Below, piece by piece: positions 31,968 through 40,182 of a stretch of DNA of 40,182 nt (the stretch's first letter is position 1; every line of letters starts with the position of its first letter). This DNA is from Bacillota bacterium (GTDB lineage Bacteria > Bacillota > Clostridia > Acetivibrionales > DTU013), in contig JAEYOM010000128.1 in NCBI GenBank assembly GCA_023411715.1, positions 1 to 40,182 of the forward strand. Direction: 5' to 3'. The translations under genes and the position numbers were made by a program. The notes beneath the pieces are model-generated. The model worked only from the letters and a program-made list of their open reading frames with translations. It was not told where the DNA came from and did no database searches.

Positions 31968-32732
31968 ATGGAAAAGACAAACAAGAAAATCATTATAATA
32001 GCTGTTGTGCTCGCTTTGATTACCGCAACACTTGTGTATTACTATGTCTCGTCCATGGACAGGCAAACCGACGCAGCGCCGAAAATCGAGCTTGTGACTG
32101 TATGTGCCGCGGCAAGAACGATACCCGGCCGTACTGAAATCACAGCGGCCGACGTGAAGCAGATACAGGTCGACAGGCAGCTTCTGTCTGCCAGCGCAAT
32201 AACCGATATGGACGATATAGTCGGTAAATACACGCTCGATAGTATAGTATCAGGCGAACAGATCCTGAACGAGCGGCTTGCCGATGAGAAAAGCATGCTT
32301 TTTTCCTACAAGGTCCCAAAGGGGACAAGGGCGGTCAGCATAAATGTCAACGAACAGATAGATGTTGCAAACCTGATCAGGCCAGGAGACTTTGTGGATG
32401 TTGTGGCGAGTTTTGAAAAGGAAGAGGAAAATAACGGCCAGGTTATAAAATTCTACCCAAGGATCACCAAAACGCTTCTACAGAATGTACAGGTGCTCGC
32501 ACTGGGACAGGATTCCGTGCTTACCGCTGAAAAGCTCAAGGATACGCCGGCAACGGTAACGCTTGCAATAAAGCAGGAAAATGTGGAACAGTTCATTTTT
32601 TCATCCGAATACGCAACTTTGAGGCTTGTGTTAAGGCCTCTTGACGATAATTCGCAGAATAATACTCAGGGCATCATAAGGTCAGATATTTCAGGCTCGA
32701 AAGGTGTATATACCAAGCCGTCTGGCAATTAA
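31968..32732 (+). CDS. cpaB: CpaB/RcpC pilus assembly protein with SAF domain
   Basis: This 254-residue protein helps assemble or stabilise the Flp pilus at the cell envelope. It has one N-terminal membrane segment (IIIIAVVLALITATLVYYYV). The SAF domain runs from about residue 42 (VCAAARTIPGRTEITAADVK) to LADEK, and the RcpC/CpaB domain follows with PKGTRAVSINVNEQIDVANL, RPGDFVDVVASF and LLQNVQVLALGQD. GGAGG precedes the ATG, 15 bases after tadE. Confidence 0.88.
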   Translation: MEKTNKKIIIIAVVLALITATLVYYYVSSMDRQTDAAPKIELVTVCAAARTIPGRTEITAADVKQIQVDRQLLSASAITDMDDIVGKYTLDSIVSGEQILNERLADEKSMLFSYKVPKGTRAVSINVNEQIDVANLIRPGDFVDVVASFEKEEENNGQVIKFYPRITKTLLQNVQVLALGQDSVLTAEKLKDTPATVTLAIKQENVEQFIFSSEYATLRLVLRPLDDNSQNNTQGIIRSDISGSKGVYTKPSGN

Positions 32733-32771
32733 AGCAGTTCATTTCAATAAACGCAGGGGAGAGCAATAGGT

Positions 32772-33968
32772 ATGGAAAAAATAAAAGTTGTGGTGGTAGA
32801 TGATTCTATAGAAGCAAGAAGTAATATTATGCAGCTGCTTTCTTTCGAGAAAAGGATCGAAGTGATCGGTGAAGCGGAAAATGGAGAGGAAGCCATTTTT
32901 ATAGCGAGAGAATCCAGACCGGATATAATACTGATGGACATTAACATGCCGGTAATCGACGGTATCCGTGCTACGGAAGAAATAACGCTCAGTGTGCCTG
33001 AAGCAACAGTTATCATAATGTCCGTACAGGGCGAAACCGAGTATATCAGGAAGGCCATGAATGCCGGAGCAAAGGATTTCCTCTGCAAGCCGTTCAATAC
33101 TGACGAGCTGTGTGCAACGATCGTCAATACTTATAATATGGAGTCAAGGAGAAGGGAAAAATCTCCAGCGCCTAAAGCCCAGGACATTTTAAAATCGCGT
33201 GTGATCTCGATTTTCAGTACAAAGGGGGGCGTCGGCAAGACTACGATCGCATCGAACCTGGCGGTTTCGGTTGCACGCACTTCAAAGAAAAAGGTCGCCC
33301 TGGTAGATCTGGACCTACAGTTCGGAGATGTTGCGATAATGTTGAATGTCTCGGTAAAAAACACTATCAGCGACCTAGTCAAGGAGGTCGGACAGCTTGA
33401 CTCAAACCTGATGGAGGACTATCTGGTCACTCATTTCTCGGGCGTCAAGGTGCTGCCTGCGCCGATAAAGCCTGAGTATGCCGAATACATCACAGCTAAT
33501 CATGTGGAAAAGATTATTAATACGCTGAGGGAATCCTATCATTATATAATAGTGGATACCTCTGCAAGTTTCCACGAATCTGTGCTCACAGCGCTCGATA
33601 TGTCGGATCGGATCCTTCTGGTATCGACGCTGGACCTTCCTACGATAAAGAACATCAAAGCCGGACTGGACGTCATGGAGACTCTGCACTACCCCGCAGA
33701 AAAAATCCACGTAATATTGAATAAAGCATCTGAACAATACGGTATCAAATACAAGGATTTCGAAAATACGCTCCGCAGGCAGATATGGTCATACGTGCCT
33801 GAAGACAATCAGACTGTTGTAACTTCCGCAAATAAAGGTTTTCCGTTTGTGATGACCCGTACGGAGACTAAGGTAGCCAAAGCGGTAACGGAAATCGGAA
33901 AAGATATACTGCAGGAGATGGATGGTGTGCTTAAGGAAAAACCGGCTTTCAAAAAGCTATTCGGCTGA
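32772..33968 (+). CDS. cpaE: CpaE/TadZ-type ATPase with intact receiver domain
   Basis: This 398-residue protein couples a response-regulator receiver to a MinD/ParA-like ATPase and positions pilus assembly at the membrane. The receiver (residues 1-120) has Asp56 in IILMDINMP and a conserved lysine in FLCKPFN, so it looks able to accept phosphate; many CpaE receivers have lost these residues. The ATPase has a Walker A KGGVGKTT at residues 151-158 and VALVDLDLQFGDVA. It lies between cpaB and cpaF. Which kinase, if any, phosphorylates it is not known. Confidence 0.88.
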   Translation: MEKIKVVVVDDSIEARSNIMQLLSFEKRIEVIGEAENGEEAIFIARESRPDIILMDINMPVIDGIRATEEITLSVPEATVIIMSVQGETEYIRKAMNAGAKDFLCKPFNTDELCATIVNTYNMESRRREKSPAPKAQDILKSRVISIFSTKGGVGKTTIASNLAVSVARTSKKKVALVDLDLQFGDVAIMLNVSVKNTISDLVKEVGQLDSNLMEDYLVTHFSGVKVLPAPIKPEYAEYITANHVEKIINTLRESYHYIIVDTSASFHESVLTALDMSDRILLVSTLDLPTIKNIKAGLDVMETLHYPAEKIHVILNKASEQYGIKYKDFENTLRRQIWSYVPEDNQTVVTSANKGFPFVMTRTETKVAKAVTEIGKDILQEMDGVLKEKPAFKKLFG

Positions 33969-33985
33969 TGTGAGGTGAAGAGTCG

Positions 33986-35353
<1,368 letters not shown>

Positions 35354-35366
35354 GGGGATACAATAT

Positions 35367-36341
35367 ATGAAAAATCTACTTGTCCTACTGAGTTTTATAT
35401 CTGCTTTATTCCTGTTTTATCAGTTCCTTAAGCTTTTGATCCCGAATAACGACTATATTTCAAGGCTTCGAAATTATACAAATGAAGAGGAAATAACGAA
35501 AGGCGGGAAGAAATCGAGGAGAAGGGAAGGCGCGGCCTCTTTAGGTGGTTCCATTTCGAAGGAGATAGGAAAGATCAAGTTTCTTGAAGGATACAAGAAA
35601 AAAGTACAGGCAAACCTTTCAAGGGCGCATATCCTTCTGAAACCGGAGGAGTTCGAAACGTTCTGCCTCATACTTTTTGTGGTATTCACTCTGATTGTGA
35701 TATTGGCTGGGGGAACAGGTTCATGGCCGATAGCTGTTATTGCCGGAGTCATAGGGTGGTTTATTCCGTCATTCGTTGTAAAGAGCAAGACAAAAAAGAG
35801 ATTGAAGCTGCTGAATTATCAGTTGGGAGATGCATTGACGATGATGTCCAATTCTCTTAAAGCCGGATACAGTTTTTTTCAGACGGTGGATATGGTGGCT
35901 GAGGAAATGACGGGACCTATCGCCGAAGAGTTTGGGATATTTAAAAAGGAAGTAAACCTTGGGCTGAATACAGAAAAGGCCTTGGAAAATATGGCCGGCA
36001 GGGTTTCAAGCGAGGACTTGGAGCTGGTGGTGACTGCGGTCATGATACAGAGGCAGGTCGGCGGAAACCTCTCTGAAGTTCTGGACAATATTACAGCAAC
36101 GATACGGGATCGTGTGAAAATCAAAGGCGAACTCAAAACTATCACGGCACAGGGAAAAATTTCGGGACTTGTCATATCATTGCTGCCACTCGTGCTTTGC
36201 GGCTTGATTTTTATGATAAATCCGAAAATGATGAGCCTGCTTTTTACAACGACTATGGGACAGATAATGATAGGCGCGGCGTTATTCATGGAGACCATAG
36301 GGATACTGCTGATACGCAAAGTAGTGCAGATTGAGATATAG
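35367..36341 (+). CDS. tadB: TadB inner-membrane pilus assembly protein
   Basis: This 324-residue membrane protein forms the platform for the pilus with TadC. It has an N-terminal helix (LLVLLSFISALFLFYQFLKL), a charged cytoplasmic part, a pair of hydrophobic helices (FVVFTLIVILAGGTGSWPIA), and the T2SSF domain with LGDALTMMSNSLKAGYSF and VTAVMIQRQVGGNLSEVLDN. Two helices end the protein. ATG 35367 follows GGGGGAT by eight bases; earlier in-frame Met codons lie inside cpaF. Confidence 0.9.
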   Translation: MKNLLVLLSFISALFLFYQFLKLLIPNNDYISRLRNYTNEEEITKGGKKSRRREGAASLGGSISKEIGKIKFLEGYKKKVQANLSRAHILLKPEEFETFCLILFVVFTLIVILAGGTGSWPIAVIAGVIGWFIPSFVVKSKTKKRLKLLNYQLGDALTMMSNSLKAGYSFFQTVDMVAEEMTGPIAEEFGIFKKEVNLGLNTEKALENMAGRVSSEDLELVVTAVMIQRQVGGNLSEVLDNITATIRDRVKIKGELKTITAQGKISGLVISLLPLVLCGLIFMINPKMMSLLFTTTMGQIMIGAALFMETIGILLIRKVVQIEI

Positions 36342-36362
36342 ACATGAAAGGCGGGGTATCAA

Positions 36363-37283
36363 ATGCTGCTGATAATTACATTGATGGCGTTCATTTCAAG
36401 CTTTCTGCTTGTCTGGTCCATAATGTCGTATGCCAAACGTGACAGTATTGCCGTATCTTCCAGGCTGAACAGCATCATGGAGTCTGAAACCGGGTATGAG
36501 AGCAGCGAGCTTAACAGCCCGATATATGCCAGAGTTTTCAAGCCTATCCTGGATAGCATAGGCAGGTTCATGATGAGGATAACGCCAGCCGAGATGTTAT
36601 CATCCATGGAGACTAAAATAATAAAGGGAGGGAACCCGGGGAACCTCACGGTAAAGGAATGGGCCAACATACAGGCCTTACTTGCGCTGGGGCTGCCTGC
36701 GCTGACTTGCGCCATATGCTGGAAAATCAGGGCAAATGCGGGTTTTGCGATACTTTTCATATTTATTGAAATAATCCTCGCTTTTGTTCTGCCGGGGTTT
36801 ATACTTGGCAAGATAATCACTGCCCGGCAGAAGGTCATTCTGAATTCGCTTCCAGACATCATCGACCTTTTGACAGTGAGCGTAGAAGCGGGCCTTGGAT
36901 TTGACGGCGCGCTTATGAAGGTGGTCGAAAAAAAGCCGGGACCGCTTGCCGCCGAATTTGAAAAGGTATTGCAGGAAATTAAGGTAGGCAGGCAGAAAAG
37001 GGATGCATTGAAGGATTTGGCAGAGAGGATCGATATCCAGGATCTGACTGCCTTTATCGGTTCCGTGGTACAGGCGGACCAATTTGGCGTCGGAATAGCA
37101 AATGTTCTCAGGATACAGGCCGGACAGATCAGGCTGCAACGCAGGCAAAGAGCACAGGAACGCGCAATGAAGGTGCCTGTCAAAATGCTTCTGCCCATGG
37201 TCATATTTATTTTCCCGACACTGTTTATAGTATTGCTCGGCCCGGTAATCATACAAATGGTTCAGCAATTTTCGAAAATGTGA
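36363..37283 (+). CDS. tadC: TadC inner-membrane pilus assembly protein
   Basis: This 306-residue membrane protein pairs with TadB. It has an N-terminal helix (IITLMAFISSFLLVWSIMSY), a central pair of helices, then LPDIIDLLTVSVEAGLGFDG and IGSVVQADQFGVGIANVLRI, which are the T2SSF-domain signatures, and a final helix (MLLPMVIFIFPTLFIVLLGP). AAGGCGGGG precedes the ATG. It is the last gene of the operon visible; hairpins follow. Confidence 0.9.
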   Translation: MLLIITLMAFISSFLLVWSIMSYAKRDSIAVSSRLNSIMESETGYESSELNSPIYARVFKPILDSIGRFMMRITPAEMLSSMETKIIKGGNPGNLTVKEWANIQALLALGLPALTCAICWKIRANAGFAILFIFIEIILAFVLPGFILGKIITARQKVILNSLPDIIDLLTVSVEAGLGFDGALMKVVEKKPGPLAAEFEKVLQEIKVGRQKRDALKDLAERIDIQDLTAFIGSVVQADQFGVGIANVLRIQAGQIRLQRRQRAQERAMKVPVKMLLPMVIFIFPTLFIVLLGPVIIQMVQQFSKM

Positions 37284-37390
37284 TGACTGCATAGCAGAGT
37301 AGTAAGTTACACGTGAAGACAGCATAAAAAGATGCCTCCCCATAAGCCTCCGATTACCATTATATAGTTGGAGATGAATGAAGATAGTGG

Positions 37391-37421
37391 TATAATAGCC
37401 TCAGATTGTGAGGCTATTATA
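37391..37421 (+). terminator. Hairpin after the tad operon
   Basis: TATAATAGCCTCA and TGAGGCTATTATA pair perfectly over 13 bases with a GATTG loop. No T-run follows. It begins about 110 bases past the tadC stop. Confidence 0.5.
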
Positions 37422-37426
37422 CGCCT

Positions 37427-37450
37427 CCGGCGGAATTTATGCTCCGCCGG
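37427..37450 (+). other. GC-rich hairpin
   Basis: CCGGCGGA and TCCGCCGG pair around an 8-base loop. It is the second of three hairpins in this gap. Confidence 0.6.
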
Positions 37451-37494
37451 TAATTTGCCCTTAAATACTTGGATGGCAAAACGGCGATGCGCAA

Positions 37495-37520
37495 TTATAC
37501 CATGATGAATCATGGTATAA
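37495..37520 (+). promoter_or_regulatory. Near-perfect palindrome before the homocysteine methyltransferase
   Basis: TTATACCATGAT and ATCATGGTATAA are 12-base arms with only GA between them. Palindromes of this form are often operators for dimeric repressors, and the right arm carries a TATAAT. I see no SAM (S-box) or cobalamin riboswitch here. Confidence 0.5.
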
Positions 37521-37571
37521 TAAATGAAATAGTTCGTCTCAATTGATAATATAAAGCGGAGGCCTTTTCAT

Positions 37572-38921
37572 ATGAGTAATTTCCTTGGTGAGATAGAGAA
37601 ACGCGTACTTATACATGACGGTTCAAAGGGATACATGCTTCAGAAGCTCGGCTTGAAGGGCGGAGAATGCGGCGAGTCCTGGAATATTTCGAAGCCGGAT
37701 GCAGTAAGGCAGGTATACCGAGCTTATCTTGATGCGGGTTCGGATGTCATCCAGACAAACACTTTTTCTGGTAACCGTATAGAGCTTGTGAAATATGGCC
37801 TTGGCGACAAGACTTATGAGATAAATTACCAGGGCGTCAGGCTGGCTCACGAGGCAGCGGACGGCAAGGCTTTCGTCTGCGCATCGATAGGACCTACAGG
37901 ACTGCTGTTCGAGCCGTCAGGTGAGCTCACATTCGACAGGGCTTACGAAATCTTCAGCGAACAGGTCAAGGCAGTGGCTGACGGCGGGGCGGACGTGATC
38001 AATTTTGAGACCTTTACTGATATAGCCGAGCTCAGAGCGGCTTATTTTGCGGCACGGGACAACACGATGCTGCCTGTTATCTGTTCTCTGGCATTTGAAA
38101 ACAACGGACGCACTTTGATGGGGACCGACCCCTATGTCGCCGCACTGGTACTAAAATCCGCAGGGGCCGATATGGTGGGGACGAACTGTTCCTTCGGACC
38201 CGGGCACATGACAGGGATAGTTGAAAAGCTGCATGATGCGGGCACCGGATATCTTAGTGCAAAGCCGAACGCGGGGCTGCCCCAGGTAATAGATGGCAAA
38301 ACAGTATATGAAGAAACTCCGGAGCATTTCGCCGAACTCGCGGCACAATTTGCCGGATACGGCGCCAGACTCATTGGCGGCTGCTGCGGAACTACTCCTG
38401 AATTCATAAAAGCACTGAAATCAAGACTTTCAAGCCTTCCCTCAGCCACCGAAAAACAGCCCGAAAAAGGACTGCCGAGGGGTACCATTACATCTGCCGT
38501 TAAGTTTATTGAGGTTGATAAGCTGGATAAAGGCAATATAGGATATCTTGACGCGTCCAAAGATGCCGGGCTGCTCGAAGCGCTGAAGAACGGCGATTTG
38601 TCGTTTGTTGAAGATACTGCCCTCGACCTTGCTTCCGAAGGGTATGACGCCATATACGTAAATGCAGATGCGGCGCGCGGGGATACAAAGCTGCTCAGCC
38701 AGGTCGTCGACAGGACGCAGTGGTATGTAAGGGAACCTATTATAATCGGGACCGGGGACGCAGCTGCGCTCCACAGTGCGCTCAGGATATACAGGGGCAT
38801 AGCCGGTGTAGCCATCTGCGGCGACGAAGCCGGCAAAGAAGCGTTGAAGGCTGTCGCGGCCAAATACGGCAGCGTGGTGGTGGAGACAGGCGCGCAGGAG
38901 GTCATCGCAATTTCACGATGA
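37572..38921 (+). CDS. Homocysteine S-methyltransferase domain protein with shortened pterin-like domain
   Basis: This 449-residue protein starts with the homocysteine-binding barrel of methionine synthase (residues 1-290): LIHDGSKGYMLQKLG, VIQTNTFSGNR, INFETFTDIAE, and zinc ligands Cys206 (GTNCSFGP) and Cys271/Cys272 (GGCCGT). The C-terminal 140 residues (GLLEALKNGDLSFVEDTALD, YDAIYVNADAA, PIIIGTGDAAALHSALRIYR) match the first half of a pterin-binding domain like that of MetH, but the second half is absent. No cobalamin-binding domain is present, so a separate corrinoid protein would be needed. AAGCGGAGG precedes the ATG. Confidence 0.85.
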   Translation: MSNFLGEIEKRVLIHDGSKGYMLQKLGLKGGECGESWNISKPDAVRQVYRAYLDAGSDVIQTNTFSGNRIELVKYGLGDKTYEINYQGVRLAHEAADGKAFVCASIGPTGLLFEPSGELTFDRAYEIFSEQVKAVADGGADVINFETFTDIAELRAAYFAARDNTMLPVICSLAFENNGRTLMGTDPYVAALVLKSAGADMVGTNCSFGPGHMTGIVEKLHDAGTGYLSAKPNAGLPQVIDGKTVYEETPEHFAELAAQFAGYGARLIGGCCGTTPEFIKALKSRLSSLPSATEKQPEKGLPRGTITSAVKFIEVDKLDKGNIGYLDASKDAGLLEALKNGDLSFVEDTALDLASEGYDAIYVNADAARGDTKLLSQVVDRTQWYVREPIIIGTGDAAALHSALRIYRGIAGVAICGDEAGKEALKAVAAKYGSVVVETGAQEVIAISR

Positions 38922-39081
38922 AATTGCTGATACGGAAGCAGAATTCTGCCGACCTATGAGGAATACCTCCAAGGAAAGGGCCGCAAGGTTAGCATTTGAG
39001 CGTCGACCCGCGCGGCAGCTTTCCGGTGCTATTTGGAATTCTGCGCAGTATGATCTCCTGCAGAGCTTGATACAGTCTGAT

Positions 39082-39108
39082 GAAACAAAAGAACCGTCCC
39101 TGCGTTTC
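39082..39108. repeat. REP-like element, single arm copy
   Basis: A 27-base sequence starting GAAACAAAAGAACCGTCCCT is the arm of the palindrome at 5181-5251, here without its partner. It abuts the stop codon of the RlmI-like gene. In both places its translation gives KEPSLRF. Confidence 0.85.
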
Positions 39109-39110
39109 AG

Positions 39111-40182
39111 TTACACCACCTGCAGGATCGCGCATTTCAGGTATTCCGTCTCAGGAGCCGCCAGCAGGATCGGATGATCTTTCGCCTGCGAGCGGTACTC
39201 GATCAGTCTTATCTTACGGCGGGAGTCGATACCTGCATTATAGACAATATCCATGAACATCTCGGGATCGATATGCTGCGAGCAGGAGCAGGTTATAAGA
39301 AAACCTCCGCTGTTCAGTATCTGCATGGCCCTTAAGTTTATCTCCTTGTACCCTCGGATCGCTCCTTCCACGGAGCTTTTGTTTTTTGTGAAAGCCGGCG
39401 GGTCGAGTACGATCGTATCGAAGTGTTCTCCGCCATCGCGGTATTCCCTGAGCCTGTCGAAAACGTTTGCACTTTCAAACCTGCATATATCCTCAAGCTG
39501 ATTCAGCCTTGCGTTGGCTGATGCGGTATCTACGGCATGGTCCGAAATATCGAGGCCCAGAACGCTAGCGGCGCCATAGCTGCCTGCGTGCAGTGCAAAC
39601 GATCCGGTATGGCTAAAACAGTCCAGCACCTTTGCACCTTTTACGAATGGCCTGATAGCCGCCCTGTTTTCCTTCTGATCCAGGAAATAGCCGGTCTTTT
39701 GACCTTCAGCCACATCAACTGTGAATTTTATACCGTTTTCACGCATTTCAATATCGGTATCGAATTCGCCTCTCAGAAAGCCTTTTTTCTCTTCGAGGCC
39801 TTCAAGCTTACGCACGCCTATGTCGTTCCTCTCATAAACACCCCTGGGGCTAATGAGTTCGCAAAGCATGTCTGCAATTTCATATTTATATTTTTCAATA
39901 CCTAGCGATGATGTCTGAAGCACAAGTATATCTGAGAATTTGTCAACAATTAGGCCGGGGAGGAAGTCCGATTCGGAGAAAACCACCCGGCAGCTGTCGA
40001 GGTCGGCAACCTTCTTACGATATTCCCATGCGGCTTCAAGCCGTTTGAAAAAGAAATCCGGCCCGATCTGTTCCTGCTCGTATGTCAGGATCCTGAGGGT
40101 GATCTGGGAATTTGGGTTGTAGAACCCTCTTGCCAGGAACCGGTTATTGTGAGCATATATATCAACGATATCTCCGGGCTTC
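39111..40182 (-). CDS. RlmI-like class I rRNA methyltransferase, N-terminus outside window
   Basis: This S-adenosylmethionine-dependent methyltransferase of the RlmI/RlmK type (COG1092) modifies 23S rRNA. The frame is open to the right edge. The visible N-terminal part, KPGDIVDIYAHNNRFLARGF and YNPNSQITLRIL, is the PUA RNA-binding domain, so the gene starts outside. The catalytic domain has VLDCFSHTGSFALHAG (SAM-binding loop) and DPPAFTKNK, and ends with ITCSCSQHID. The stop is TAA at 39111-39113. The GTG at 39986 is internal and should not be used as the start. Confidence 0.9.
   Translation of the reverse strand, partial: KPGDIVDIYAHNNRFLARGFYNPNSQITLRILTYEQEQIGPDFFFKRLEAAWEYRKKVADLDSCRVVFSESDFLPGLIVDKFSDILVLQTSSLGIEKYKYEIADMLCELISPRGVYERNDIGVRKLEGLEEKKGFLRGEFDTDIEMRENGIKFTVDVAEGQKTGYFLDQKENRAAIRPFVKGAKVLDCFSHTGSFALHAGSYGAASVLGLDISDHAVDTASANARLNQLEDICRFESANVFDRLREYRDGGEHFDTIVLDPPAFTKNKSSVEGAIRGYKEINLRAMQILNSGGFLITCSCSQHIDPEMFMDIVYNAGIDSRRKIRLIEYRSQAKDHPILLAAPETEYLKCAILQVV

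Noticed and set aside
36359..37252. Long minus-strand frame of 297 codons opposite tadC
   Set aside because: The sense frame matches TadC; the antisense frame is a codon-bias shadow.
37284..37571. Possible SAM or cobalamin riboswitch before the homocysteine methyltransferase
   Set aside because: No S-box core and no B12 box is visible; only simple palindromes are present.
38956..39177. Plus-strand open frame of 73 codons
   Set aside because: It covers the repeat arm and the antisense end of the RlmI-like gene. The KEPSLRF segment comes from the dispersed repeat, and no ribosome binding site fits.

Overview
The window looks like the chromosome of an anaerobic, endospore-forming member of the Clostridia with moderate G+C. 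The evidence is a four-subunit 2-oxoacid:ferredoxin oxidoreductase, a rubrerythrin, a Spo0E-like phosphatase, an agr peptide quorum-sensing locus, S-layer homology domains, a PhoP-type Pho box and strong GGAGG ribosome binding sites. I cannot name the genus. No phage, plasmid origin or CRISPR array is visible. The only mobile DNA is one transposase remnant and a dispersed short palindromic repeat.

Layout. 1-5.2 kb: end of a membrane protein, a convergent phosphoglycerate-mutase-family gene, then a promoter and an operon of a repeat-rich exported protein, a TcdA-type tRNA-modifying enzyme and a MinD-like P-loop protein. 5.3-8.2 kb: ferredoxin, alpha, beta and gamma subunits of a VOR/KOR-type oxidoreductase, with a duplicated hairpin and a terminator. 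8.2-11.4 kb: YmaF-like protein, rubrerythrin, CapA-like exported protein, and bioY with a perfect biotin (BirA) operator. 11.4-12.5 kb: a 48-residue Spo0E-like gene, tRNA-Ala(CGC) and a small lipoprotein behind a consensus promoter. 12.6-18.8 kb: a five-gene peptide ABC transporter (binding protein, two permeases, two ATPases), then the wreck of an AraC-family regulator. 19.2-22.7 kb: a hypothetical protein, a Pit phosphate transporter with a three-repeat Pho box, its DUF47/PhoU-like partner, and a MurG-like glycosyltransferase.

22.7-26.8 kb: an agr quorum-sensing locus split into two convergent pairs. agrB and agrD run rightward and agrC and agrA leftward, meeting at a perfect palindrome; a truncated AraC-type regulator lies beyond. 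26.9-28.9 kb: a decayed patch with a 5'-truncated SLH surface protein, an IS1182-like transposase tail, and tRNA-Lys(CTT) with a consensus promoter. 29.2-37.3 kb: a DegS-DegU two-component pair directly upstream of a tad (Flp pilus) operon of flp, tadE, cpaB, cpaE (with a receiver domain), cpaF, tadB and tadC. 37.6-40.2 kb: a homocysteine S-methyltransferase with a shortened pterin-like second domain, and an RlmI-type rRNA methyltransferase running off the right edge.

How the parts may work together. The agr locus can make and sense a cyclic peptide, and DegSU and the Tad pilus suggest density- and surface-linked behaviour, but no binding site in the sequence proves that agr or DegU controls the pili. 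The strongest regulatory readings are the BirA operator before bioY, the Pho box before pit, and the consensus promoters of tRNA-Lys and the small lipoprotein. The least familiar coding features are the OppC-type permease with about 190 extra N-terminal residues and the predicted agr peptide.
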